From contig JAACJP010000013.1 of assembly GCA_013368375.1 (NCBI GenBank), positions 372,001-436,000 of the forward strand: a stretch of 64,000 nt of DNA, in the 5' to 3' direction. Source of the DNA: Tricholomella constricta. Taxonomy: Eukaryota; Basidiomycota; Agaricomycetes; Agaricales; Lyophyllaceae. This document shows, in pieces, positions 1 through 12,200 of the stretch. Each line of letters starts with the position of its first letter. The first letter of the stretch is position 1. Under the pieces are notes generated by a model. It made no database searches. It saw nothing but the letters and a program-made list of their open reading frames with translations, and was not told where the DNA came from. A program made the position numbers and the translations under genes.

Positions 1-895
1 AGTCAGAACTGAAGCGGGGCCCAATCGGGGTAGCCGCTCACATCTCATTCCGAATAAGCTGTAGTGAGGTCATCAGTCATTCAGGTAGATGCCAGTCAGA
101 CCATAAACCAACTGACATATTGTCCAGGAGCGAGTCCAGCTGGAATAGTCGATACCCATGAATTATCGTCTATGAATTGCATTTAGTATACCCTGATCAG
201 AAACCCACATCAGCAGATCGCTCACTTGCTCTTAGCTTATCAGCAGCCCATTGACGGGTTGCAGGATCGTAACCCTCTGCATCGAGTTTGAACCATCGCG
301 CACTATTGGCGGAGAATGTCGTGCAGTCGCCATTGCAAGACGCCATATAAGTCGATACAGGCCCCTGGTGATCTAAACCGCGTGGATCAACACTGACAAT
401 GCGGGTGAAAGCAACAAGTAGATTTACCACCAGGCCACTATGAATTACACGTTAGTGGAGTATCTCGAAACATATTACGGCCACCTACGTAGCTCCATCG
501 GAAGGTTACCTGGCTTCCTGCAGTGGCTTCGGCAACGAGACCTGCGCCGTCGTTCCCTTCATGATGACAGGGTAGATCGGGATCTGTGCCAGCAACTGAG
601 CGATTCTTAGTTAGGAAGATCGTTCAGCTCAGGGGACACGGCGTTGGCGCGTACCAAATCCATCGTTGAGGACTTTACGAACAACCTTGGGGGAAGTGGT
701 AACATATCTGTGATACCTTGACGTCAGAAACGGCAAATCAACTCCAGGATGCCTCGAGATTTACGGATCACTGAAGGGATTCCATCCCTGGTATTCTTGG
801 CCATTTACGAGAACACTGTGGACGAAACCGTGGCTGGCTACATTTGGGAGAAGGTTTAGAAACCAGAAAACAGAGAAAACAGTTAGGCAGAGCAT
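1..895 (-). CDS. AA9 lytic polysaccharide monooxygenase (3' end outside window)
   Basis: Secreted copper enzyme that oxidatively cleaves cellulose or related glucans. The start at 895 gives a hydrophobic signal peptide ending in VASHGFVHSV, so cleavage exposes the N-terminal copper-binding His. A second in-frame ATG lies at 946. Reconstructed exons are 895-765, 707-655, 583-489, 437-428, 372-226, 169-117 and 58-42. They join into a continuous AA9 core: DPDLPCHHEG (probable second copper His), WPGDHQGPVSTYMASCNGDC, EGYDPATRQWAADKL, DDNSWVSTIPAGLAPGQY and LIRNEM. The exon at 437-428 is only 10 nt (7 nt if the weaker donor is used). The region carrying the axial Tyr and any CBM1 or linker is beyond position 1. 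The family call is very secure; the substrate is not inferable. Confidence 0.93.
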
Positions 896-1580
896 CTTGC
901 GTATGGGAGCGTATAGGAAGAATGTAAGTGTGTTTGCTTGCCTCAATCAAGGAGCGTCCGTATTATACGATGCAGGCACGAGGCATCTCTGTGAATCAGG
1001 CAACATGAGGTAGTCTCATTGCGACGAACGAGGCTGAACATTACACAAACAAAGCATTGCTGTTGATTGACAAAGAGTGCTGAGACAACCAGTCATGCAT
1101 AAGGCCTAAGGCATGGTCTTTCATAATGATTAGTATGTCGAAGCCATGCATGTTGCAATTTTAACGCACTGTGATCAAAGCTTGCGGCCAGAGGCGCGAC
1201 TTCATCCAGTGATCGCGTTTGTTTGTTTCTCGTTTTGCCAAATAAACGCCATTAGGGAAAGTCCCATACATGCATGTTGGTCAACCAAAACCCTCGAAAA
1301 TCGCCTGAACAGGGATAGACGCCAAAACAGAATCGTATCCCGCCAGAGGCGGGAAATATTTCTGCTACTAGGCGTCAATTCCGCTAATTTCTAACAGCAA
1401 TAGGGCCCTCAAAATACGCTATTTTCCCAAGAATATATATGAGAGCTTCCCGGGGCCTCCGAGGTCTGAGGTAGATGGGTAGTAGTAATACAGACGATTA
1501 TTGTGCTGAAGTCTACAGAGTAAAACGCATCTATAATCCACCAGAAAACCATGCACGTCAATAACACTACATACTCTACA
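896..1580. other. Intergenic: AA9 upstream region and EF3 3' flank
   Basis: No gene recognised. It must contain the AA9 promoter and the EF3 3' UTR. The only local structure I see is a short perfect hairpin at 1338-1354 (7-bp GC-rich arms, 3-nt loop). An open frame at 1146-1394 shows no protein-like composition. Confidence 0.6.
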
Positions 1581-4500
1581 CTAAGGATCATCGTCATCTG
1601 TATCTTCAGGTTTGGGTCCTCCTTCATTCAACCATTGGATTTTGCGTAGCCTTCTTCGCTCTTCCTGAGCCTTGAGCTGGTTACGAGTCGGTTTCTTCTT
1701 CTTTCTCACAACAGGAGCGGTGGAAGCGGCAGCTGCTTCATCGCCGCTTGCCACAGGTGTACCAGCGGCCGATGCCACAGGTGTTTGGAGCCTTGACCTG
1801 ACCGGCGTATTAGTTCCGCTGCCTTTCGGAGAACGAGCGTCCAAGAATGCGTCTTCAACCGTTGGAACTTTTCCTTGCTGAGTCATGCGGCCAGCATCAA
1901 CGTTCCAAATCTCTGGGCCTGGAAAACAAGGTTAGAATGATTATGAGTTGACACTGTAAGGAGTACGAACACAGAGCGGAAACGAATTCGTTGTTGTGAG
2001 AAATGATGACCTAGTATAAAAGTTGGCGTCAGTGGTGAGTGTCACTTGTTATGATTATGATGTATACGTACCACAGCACCCGCCCATTCTTTGATAGCGA
2101 CAGCCAGACCACCGAGAGCTTCACGGTCTAAGAAATTGCTAGGCTCATCAAGTACGCAGATCTTCTTAAATGTCAGAAAATATGGTTGCAGCTTTTGTTA
2201 TACATCACTCGTACCTGTGGGTTATTCCACAAACACGCAGCGATGACGAGTTTGATTTTTTGGCCTGTCATAGAAAAGGCTCAGAAAGTCTCTCCTTACA
2301 GAAACAAAAGGTAAACACCCTTACCACCTGAAAGGCCAGATATCTCATTGTACTGTGCGATATCGCCGTCCAACCCAATTTGTTCTAGATGCTTGCGAAC
2401 GAGATGGGCCGCGGTGTCGCGAGACCCAGCACCCTCTCGCGACGACTCAAGATCATCGAACTGCTGGACGGGCTTTGTAAAGCCTTTCGCTAGTAGATCA
2501 TCACGAGGAACCCAGGTGTTAAATTTATGATCGAGGCCGCGCCATTTCACCTCGTATTGGAAGGTCTTCTTGAGTTTTTGGCGACCCATGATCATCTTAT
2601 TCATCGTGTAAATCCTTCAAGCAGAGAATGGTGTGGGGAAACACAAACCTCCAATTTTCGTTTCGAGCCGTCCTTGCCGACCCAGTCGGTATCGAAGACA
2701 CGTTGTTCCTCAGGTGTCAAGACCCGCGTAGCCTTCTCCACCAACTCGCCTATGAGACAAAATATTATGCCAGAGTGTCACGGGAGATAAAGATTACGAT
2801 ACTCACGATCGTGTCCATCCTGGTATCGCCACTGGATGTAGCCAATGGGAGTCTTCTCCAAATGACGCTCTTAGCTTGATGTTAGCGAGAGTTGACAGCG
2901 TCGTGATATCATGCATCAATCACCGATATGATGTGTGGCGTGCTGTGAAACGTATCCTACTCGCAGCGCAGGGTGCTTGTAGACAGTTCCCTCTTGTGGC
3001 ACAGTTTCTCCCTTTGGAAAAAAAGAAGTCAATGTACACGTCACGGGAGCAACGCAGAGATCGGATATACCGTCAGGAGCTTGATCAGTGTCGATTTTCC
3101 AGCGCCATTTGGCCCGACGACACCAACACGACTTGATATATCGAGTTTATTATTGTACGATGACGGTAAAAGTAGACTAACCTTGATAGAGAAAGTGCGC
3201 AGCTGACGTTACAGAGACTGGGTTTACTCCTTCCAGGATATGTGAAAGTGCAGTTAGAAAGCTTGAGGATGGCGCGGGTATTGCTTCGAACACCCATTAG
3301 AGAGCCGGGCGGTGGAAAAGCAAATTTGACAGATGTTGCGGCAAGGGTGTAGTACGACTTTGCTTCAGGGCGCCTTTCCACGAAGGTAGAGAGGTTTCCG
3401 GGATAGTACACGAGCTGAGGGTAGAATGAGCAAGTCCGTACCGTCAAATATACCTTGACATCACCTTTTTCGATTCGTAATGAATGATGTCCGTTGTCAC
3501 ATTATCCAAGAATCTGAAGATGACTAGTCAGGAGCTATGCAATGCTCGCTATTCAAAACTCACCCTGAGTCGTGACTGACTATCAGACAAGTGACATTTT
3601 TGTGAGCGATCAGATATTGTTCAAGCCACTTGACTGATGCTTTGTCCAACTGGTGAACATTCCGTCAGCGTACGCGTCATTACCTGTCGGGAAAGATTAC
3701 AACTTACATGATTGGTAGGCTAATAGAGGATATTAATCAGAGATACCCTAAGATATGGAGGAGAAGACGGTTACCTCATCGAGAAGGAGGAGGTCGGCAT
3801 TGTACAGCATCGCTCGAGCAAGCTCAAGCTTCATCTTCCACCCACCTGACAAACCACCGACAATGTCGGCTTGCCGGTCATCATCGAAACCGACTTCAAG
3901 AAGCTGGTCACGGATTTTTGATCGGGGGACATCGGCAAGGGCCTTGTCTACAGAGTAATAATACCGCTGTGAGTTATGATATGCAATGCAACAAGGACAG
4001 GTTTACCAGCAGTAATGAAGTCAAGTATGCTCAACGATCCATCTTCCCCTTGAAGTGAATGTTCAACCATCACACACCGGAGTTGGCTTTGAGGCGGAAA
4101 GTTTTCCACTTTCCCTTCCTTTAGCTGACGCATGAGGGTGGACTTCCCGGAACCGTTAGCTCCAAGGATTCCGTATCGGCGACCACGGATAAGCCGGAGG
4201 GTCGTGTGCGAAAGGAGAAGCAGTGCTCCGTAGGCGAGAGAGAAAAGCGTATCACACAGAACCTCGCCTTCATCCGAAGAACTTTTTAGGACAGCATACT
4301 TTCCCTGATGAAATGGGTTATGTTAGAGCGAAGGACCGTTCGAGCCGCCTGGGACTTGCCTGATCGATGGCATAATAATGCCCGCGTACAGTCTCTGAAA
4401 AGGCCTCAGCGCACTCGGGATCTGACCAGATTGTCAGGTAGATTCCGACGCAGCGTTTCCAGATTGTCTTGTCGCTGAATTTTCGCCCAGAGACGAGATC

Positions 4501-5807
4501 AGCCACCAATGTAGCCTGAAATTCTAGGGATTTGGCCAACAGAGCGAATTTTGGTGCCCCGTTTGAAGCAAGGTCGGCTGGAAGTTGAGAAACAAGAGTT
4601 GAGAGGGCAGCAGCTGTTTCACCCTTGATATCTCGGTGGGTGGAAGGCGGGCCGTTGACCGAAGCCCCCGATTTGAGGAGAGTCTTCAGCGCTGTTTCAG
4701 CGAAAGCGCGCACTTCGGGAAAAGCTGCACCGGTGGCAATCTTCTGGACTCCTTCGACGAGAGGGCTTAGATATGTCGCAGCAACCTTAGGATTGCGGAC
4801 GAGCTTAACGAGGTTGTCGATGACGACAACAGTGCGACGTTGTACTTCCATGCTTCTGTCATTGAGTGCACGAAGAAGGAGGGGAACGAGCACAGCAAGG
4901 GCAGGCGCCGTGACTTCCGCAACGAATGTGGTGGAAGAGAGTGCCTTGATGCAAGTGGGTACAGAGTCGGGATTCGACATGCATTTAACGAGAACGGGAA
5001 TATGAGGGACGAGATCAGGATTGGCCAGTGTGGTACAGAGGGAAGTGGCGCTTTTGACAGCAGCAGTAGAGACCTTGATAAGCAATGATAAGCATTTTAT
5101 TGAAGAAGGGGCGTTGACGCGATCTCACCTCCTGTTTGGTATCATGCATTGCGCTCTCAACTTTAGGTAGAAGCGTGCCTAGCTCTGCAGCGACAGCATC
5201 CCTCGCAGGAGTCACGAAACTTTTCAGGGCGTCCAAAACGCCAACTTTGGTGCGCCATTTCCCTGCTTCCAAAATGCCCACGAGGGTATCGAAGACTATC
5301 CTAGTGGATTCCGGAGGGAAGAGTTTTAAGATGGCCTTGACGGCCGCTGTAGCTGCTAATCGGACAACGTCGCCTTTATCCATGTAGAGATCGAAAAGAA
5401 TTGGGAGGGAAGGAAGTAACAAGGGCGCGATGGGTGCACCGAGAATATTGGCGATAGACTGGAAAGCAATAGCAGCGGATTCGCGCTCATATCCAGATTT
5501 TTTATTGGTTGCAAAGGAGTGCAGTGTTTTCAGAACGTCATTATCACTGAAATATATCAGAGATCAGCGCATTTTTTGAGCTGACAACAGCACAGAGAGC
5601 ACATACTCCAAAGATTGAGGTCCAGCCTTCGATACTTCCCGAGCGATTCTATCGGCGGCGCCTTTGGCCTCTGATATGTAGATGTGAGAGTGGACCCCTT
5701 GCGCATAGCATTAGACGCTTACCTGGCGCAGTAGGTGCTGCCCGAAGAGCCTCAAACAGTACAATGAACTGGGTGACTGGAATGTCAGGCATCGCAACCG
5801 GTGACAT
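1581..5807 (-). CDS. YEF3: Translation elongation factor 3 (EF3), ABC-F type ATPase
   Basis: Fungal ribosome-bound ATPase that promotes E-site tRNA release and translocation. From the start at 5807 ([14 protein letters not shown]) come the HEAT repeats (about 5560-4320). Next is NBD1 with Walker [11 protein letters not shown] (about 4165) and signature [15 protein letters not shown] (about 3840). NBD2 has Walker [11 protein letters not shown] (about 3095). The chromodomain-like insert diagnostic of EF3 ([16 protein letters not shown], about 2550) precedes signature GLSGGK (about 2330) and an H-loop SHNNEF (about 1990). The lysine- and arginine-rich tail ([21 protein letters not shown]) followed by an acidic end is typical. 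Many introns of about 50 nt; no disabling lesion seen. New1 is the closest alternative but has a different N-terminal extension. The upstream region has been invaded by a retroelement. Confidence 0.95.
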
Positions 5808-6162
5808 CTAATGGTGGTCAGAAGCTGGATAGCAATGGATATACAGAACTGGGAGTCCAGATAACGCTGGGGGGCTTCAAACCAAACGAGAGAATATCAA
5901 GAAAGTACAATCTATGATGTGCTGGTTGCTGGGTATGTGCAAAGGACCGATCTATGTTCAATTGCTGGTGCGAAGGGCTCCTTGAGGATGCCGGAGACGG
6001 CGGAGAAGAGAAGATGAAAAACCAGCCGTTGCAGCTGCTCAAAAACTTTGCTGCACTTGGCACGTGGTTAACCGATTGACAGATTCGATTCCCGACTACG
6101 TTACATCAGCAACTCAGGTACGTAAAATACCTCGTCGAGAGTAGGTAGAAAATGGCACAAAT
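5808..6162. other. EF3 upstream region, truncated by retroelement
   Basis: About 355 bp separate the EF3 start from the retroelement tail. This would hold the EF3 5' UTR and core promoter. An open frame on the minus strand at 6063-5818 runs through it but has no recognisable protein. An 8-bp word GTACGTAA occurs at 6118-6125 and again at 6199-6206, on either side of the simple-repeat tail. Confidence 0.5.
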
Positions 6163-6199
6163 AAAAGAAAGAAAGAAAGAAAGAAAGGAAAGAAAGAAG
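6163..6199. repeat. (GAAA)n / (CTTT)n simple-repeat tail of the retroelement
   Basis: About nine imperfect GAAA units on the plus strand, reading as a CTTT-type tail after the element's stop codon. Several non-LTR families end in short tandem repeats instead of poly(A), so I interpret it as the element's 3' terminus. Confidence 0.75.
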
Positions 6200-6220
6200 T
6201 ACGTAAGGGGGAATTGAAAA

Positions 6221-9200
6221 TTACAGATTGAAGAGGTTGCGTAAAATAGGAGGGATCGAATAAGGGGAAGAAAGGGTGGCCGGGGAAGATCGGCGTAGGT
6301 CGAATGCCCGCTGTCGTGCCTTGCCCCATATTCGAGCGGCGAGGTTGATGGACGCAGAATGGCAGAGTTGGGTGATGCGGGAGTTGAGGAGTGGCGGGAG
6401 GTGGAAATGTGATATGGAGGGCGAAAAACCCATGTAGAAACGAGTTTGACCCGTAGGCCACAAGCGTGAATCAGAAAAGAGATGGGAAGTGATGTCGGTA
6501 AGGGATTGGCGAGTAGGGGACGATAAAGTAAGGGGAAGACTATTAGTAAGGGAGGAGAGGAGGTCCGACCTATGGGTGGATCGAATGGCGTCGAAATGGG
6601 AGCAAACGACGAAAATATGATGAGGGGATTCATACACACCACAACCAAATCTACACCACGGAAGAGCTCCGTCCTCGAGCCGAGAAGCGAGAGCCTCATT
6701 AGAGTCCAGTTGGGCACTCCTAGCATATAGCTGTATCGTCGCTGCATATGCATAGGGGGATCGTTGGTAGGGGAAAGGTGGCGGAGGGGTTTGATCATAT
6801 AGTAGCGGTGACGTCAGACGGCTTGACCAGACCGGGTAGGTTTTCGCAAACGCCAAAGCGTGCTCTGATTGAATATGAGTTGCCAAGTTGCTTTCCAAAA
6901 ACCCGCGCCCTGGGGTATATATGCAGTAGGGCTGCAAATGGAACGAGGGTGTCGGGAAAAGCGGTGGCGGATTGTAGAGCGAGTGGCAGTGGGATGCGAT
7001 GTGATCCGCAGCGCGGTTTAAGCGGGCGGGAATTGAGAGGTGGTTGGTATGGGCCTTGACATGTGTCACCTGTGTTTCCCCCGGTCGTCGTTGTACAATG
7101 TCGCGAAGCCATCGATGGAATGCAGATGGCGCGACCGAGCTCCTCGAGAGCCAATTGACGACAGGGAGATAGTCCGTGTGTACCAGTCCGCCTACATGTT
7201 TAGACGCCCACAGAACGGCAGAGAGGCATCCAGCGACTTCGGCATGAGACGTAGAAGCGGCATAACGTGGCGAGGAAAGGGAGGCGGTAAGCCCAACATC
7301 TGGACCAATCATGGAGAGCGTTAGCGAGGATGGAGGTTTAGAGAAGTTAAAGGAAGGAGAAATGGAAACTGGGGAGGGAGGGATGAGGGACGCATCAGAG
7401 GCATAGGCATTGATGGGAAGGTGGTGTTGAAGGGACGATGGGGCAAGTTGAGGAAGGTTGAGAAGGGCGATTTCGGCCAGGTCTTTCCGTATGAGGGGCG
7501 GTAGAAGGAGGTCATGCCCTGCAGGTGAGAATTTGGGGAGGTGGGGAAGAGTTAGCATGAACCAGGAGAGGAAGGAATGGAAATCACGGGAGGCTGAAGA
7601 AGAGGGGGTAGAGGGAGGAGAATGTGCATGGAAGATGACAGAAAAATAATCGGGAGAGAAGGATATGCGACCAATGTCACCTAGTGTTCGGACACCGCGG
7701 CGTCGCAATCTGCTGAGAAGAAGACGAGAACAAGAAGGGAGAGAGGAGAAAAGAGAAAAACCGTCGAATATGTTAACGTAGTGTTCGAGAGAGAGTTGTG
7801 GGGACAGGAGGAAGGAGAAATCTGAGGGCAGAAGTCGAAGGTTATTTCGACGAAGGGCGTCAACGGCAAACACCCAACAGGCAGGAATTTTGGAGCGCGA
7901 GTGGCCCAAGCACTGAGGAGATAGAGGAAATTGTAGCGGGGAGAGGCAGGCATTGAGGGAACATGTCCAATCGTTGAGCGTGACTGAGGCCACGTCACGG
8001 AAAAGCTCGATATGATGACAGAGATCTCGCCGCATGCCAGAGATGGATGCGACATCATTAAGAATGGCAATAGATGGGAACCCAAAACCATGAGAGGAAA
8101 TGGGAAGATGCAGAATCGAAGAAGAAAAAACGAAAGGGAAACCTAAATATCGATGTATTTTGGATGCAATCCTTTTGTCGAGCTTGACTGCATCCGCGTG
8201 GTGAATTGGCTGTAGCTGTAGGCGAGGCCGGATTTTCGAGATTAGACGCTGGGTAACGATGCGCAAAAGGGCAGTTAGTGGCATCGGTTTTGGCGTGAAA
8301 GGGAAGAAGAATGAATCAACGATATCCGAAATATGCAAGAACTGCAAATCGGGACGATTAATGGGAACCTTTAGGAATCGAAAATGGTCGCGGACGACGG
8401 GAACGTTGTTCCAGAAAGTGTCCGGTGCAGATGGATTGTCCGGGCGAACGGAGGGGACCTGAACGGTCGTTTGGCCAGGAGGACTGAGGTCAGTATTGAA
8501 TAGATAGACGGCTGATTTTGCCCAAGCTGTCTCCCAACCATACGTGGTTTGGAAACGATCAGCCAACCGGGCGTTGGAGAGGAGAGTGGACCAAGTGGTA
8601 CTGAGCAGAATGGAGTCGTCCATGGCCTCCACGATCGAGATAGGTACGCGGAGGGAATCTGTTGGAAGGTGGGGCTTGTCGAACCGTGCCTGGTGAGATA
8701 ATAGAGTAAAGGGAGGAGGTCCGAGCGTTGAGATATCTGCAAGCCAATGATTGAGTAGGCTTGTAGTGACCGTGCACTTCAGCGGGGACATAGAACCACC
8801 CTGCTTCGTGACACCGTCAACGGTGAAGACATCGGTAAATCCGTAGGCGGTCTTGACGCGGTAAGGGACTTGGTTTTGCGATGAAGCATCGAGCTGAGAG
8901 ATGGAAGAGGGGAGATGGTAAGTTTTGATGGCGTCATAAAAACCCTCCGGTTCGAGCATATCAAAGCCTTTCTTCTGGTCGCGTTGGAGTGCGAAAAGAG
9001 GGACGTTTTCACGATTGGACCAGGCGTGAACCTGGGCGAGAAGTGATACAAGGTCCCTATGTTGCACCCCAGGTTGGGTTGCGACCTGCGAGGGAGGAAT
9101 GATGCCATGTTTGGTGAGGTATGGGAGTAAATTCCTATTTAACCATGCGAAAGGAAGATTAGCCAACAAATTGCTACACGTTATACCTCGATAGTTGGCC

Positions 9201-12200
9201 AAATTTGTATTAGGCCCCCGTTTGTGGATGGTGGTAAGCGAAACGGGTTTTAGACAGGCCGGAATATGGGATCTGGTGATAACGTAATTCAGCATAGAGA
9301 GGACTGGTTGAAGGGCGTCGTCGCCTAATGACGCGAGCCACCACTTTTCCCAGCCGTCAGGCCCCGGGGTTGGTCGTCGATTGCCGGTCTTGAGGATTTG
9401 CTTCAGGTCAGAGACGGTTAAAGGTAGGGGCCACGTGAAAGGATCATCATCCACTGTGTGCGCTATCCTCCGGACAGTGGAGGTGTCCATCCACGGTTTT
9501 GGCTGTGGGGGCCGCGGGTGGCGACTATATAACTTCTTGAAGTAATCGACGGTTGTGCTGGCGATGAGAGCCGGTCCTGTTACTAGGTGGTCAAGGGAGT
9601 TGTCAGCGCGGGGGGAGAGGGCGAGAGGAAGAGGTGAAAAGGTTTGGGGGAAAAGAGGTTTTGCAGATCCGCCATGAAGTAGGCGACGAACTTGAGTGGC
9701 ATGTCGCTTGTTCACGTTGGACTGCAGGACTTGTTTTTCTTCATGATATCGGCATTTGTTTAGTTGGCGGCGTAGTTGTTGTAGGAACGACAGGAAACTG
9801 TCGTGGGAGAAAGTATTGATCGCCCCTCGAGAATGAGTATAGTACGCATCGAGGATTGGATAAACCCAGGGCTCGTTTGGCCAAGGAGCACCTCGTTTCA
9901 ACGCGGAGATGAGGCGATTAATTTGGTGTACACCGCGCAAAATAAGGCGAATAGTGGGGTTAGTAACGGCGCTAGAGGAGTTTTGAGACCGAGAGGGTTT
10001 GGCGAAATGTGAATCAGCGGCGTCCTGTAAGATTCGTGTAAAGGTTTGATATAGGGCTTGAAACTCCTCGTCATTGGCAGGAGCGAGAAGCGGTTGAGCA
10101 TTCTGGACGCCCTGGTTCACCGAGTTTGCGAAAAGCCCCAAGCGGAATCTTTCGTGGGAACGCGGAAAGAAATATCTGGGGGCGTAGTTAGATGGTGGAA
10201 CAGGGCCGGGGATGATCGGACAGCGGGGGTTTTCTCGAGGTACAAGAACGACCTCGGCGAGGATGGGGCGGTGATCAGTGCCCGGAATAAAATCTGAAAG
10301 AGTTTTAATATGCGCCGTGAGTACTCCCATACGAGATATTGCCAGGCGGTCCAAGATGGCCTGGTGTGCTTGAGCTGAAGAGAAGGATTTGTAGGTCCAG
10401 TCTTGAAGCACGGACCGATCGGGTCTGAGGGACCAAGCATCGACGGCGTCACTGGTTTGCAGGAACGGAAAATAGGCGTTCCGGTTTTGGATAGAAGGAG
10501 AGCTGGGGGATGATGAAGAGGTTTCGTCGGCGTTGCAGGCTACATTGAAGTCGCCAATGACAGAAAACCCGAAAGGGGCTGCACGACACAGTTCTGCAAC
10601 GGAGTTCCAAAATAAGTTGGAAGAGTGGATGTCAGAGCCACCAGGATCCCATGGCGCGTAGAGGGCAATAACCCTATGGGGAACCACGAGCCCTGAGTGG
10701 TCAGGAAACAATAGATCGCATACGAGGACACGACCTTCGAGGCCATTAGGAATAAAAGAGTTAGAGACAGACATCGAGGTTTTCTTGACACCGACAAGTA
10801 GGCCCCATTTGCCCTGGTGGCGGGAGGCAGTCGGAATGCCCGGGACATCAAAGAGTTGATAATCGGGCTCAATAAACTGAGAGGAGGTTGGAGAGGAAGA
10901 TTTTGTTTCTCCCAGCACAAAGAAATGGGGCGAATGGTGATGAATGATACGATGGGCAGCACTAAGCTTCATCGGGTTGACGAAGCCATTCATATTGAGC
11001 GCCAACAGGCGGAACATAGACGGAGTTAGCCCCTGTGCTGGATATGCTGCAGCTAAGGCAGGCGAGGAGAGAGAGAGAAGAGTGAAAAGAAATAGAAGAG
11101 AGCAACACTTTGTAGGACAGGAGATGAGGAACATTGCCGAGAAGAGAAGAAGAATAGAGGAGAGAGGGGTGTCAGATAAGATGAGGGACATCGGGCGAAT
11201 AAGGGCGAGCATAGTGCATATTAAAGAGAGGTACAATAACATTTTAGGGAGAGAGAGGGTAGAGAACGGAGGCCCCCAACCCAAAAAGAGACGGAAAACT
11301 TCGACCCCTAAATTTATTTTTCGCCCGAGCCCTAAAATTGGATGAAAGAAATGAAGAGTTGGAGATAGATAAGATAATACCTGCGATGGGGCATCGGTTT
11401 CGTGATCAACATCCATTAATTCGCGATGTGCGGAAGACACGCGAGAACGTTTTGAAGTGGAGGCGGAAGAGCTGGAAGCTCCGTCACCGACTACCGTTAG
11501 CTTGCGCTTGGGGTTGGGCTGTGCCGGTGAAGAGGTCCCCGAGGCAATGTTTGCATCGAGATTCATGTCGTCAGGAGGGTTTGCCGGAGGATGAGGTAGC
11601 CCTGGCGGGAAAGGGGGGTCGCTTTGAGAAATGCCAGGGAGGGCAGTTTGCAGCGATGGCCCGGCCCTATTTCCTTCTGGCGGAGAGGTCGAATCGTCCT
11701 CTAGGTCCTGAAGGAATGCCGCGGTGGGAAGCATAGACGGGTCCGTTTGGATCTGGCTGGCGGCAAGGTTCTGGCGCGCCGTCCCAACACGCTGTTCTGC
11801 CATGGTGATCTTGCGACGAACATCCCGAGCATAGCCGCCCATCTCGCCTGTGAACTCGTCGGAGTCGGAGAGACGCGCCATCATGCTCGTGGCTGTATGC
11901 GTGAGTTGGAGGCTCGACAGCTCGGTTTGAGCGGAGGTAAGCTGGTTTTGGTAAGTAACATTGGAAATCATACTCCGGAACATGTAGCCCATCTCGCGCT
12001 GAGCATCCAAGAACCCCTGGTACATATCCTGTTGTCGATTGGCGAGGGTGGTAAGGGTGTCCTGGAATACGGTCTGTTGGTTCCGTACAGAGTCGAGTTG
12101 GTTTTGAAGATGGATGTCCGATGGTCCAGACGAAGGAGGCGAACGTTGCCACTGAGTTGGGAACCCTTTTTGGTTGAGAATGTAGAGATATTCTGGCTTG

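Noticed and set aside
1146..1394. 82-codon plus-strand frame upstream of AA9
   Set aside because: It has no domain, no typical intron structure and a composition like random translation; it lies in the AA9 promoter region.
1581..5807. EF3 gene as New1 or an ABC-F protein of the Gcn20 type
   Set aside because: The HEAT repeats plus chromodomain insert in NBD2 and the basic C-terminal tail fit EF3; Gcn20 lacks the chromodomain and New1 has a different N-terminus.
5818..6063. 81-codon minus-strand frame just upstream of EF3
   Set aside because: Low-complexity Ser/Pro composition and its position in the EF3 leader; no family recognised.
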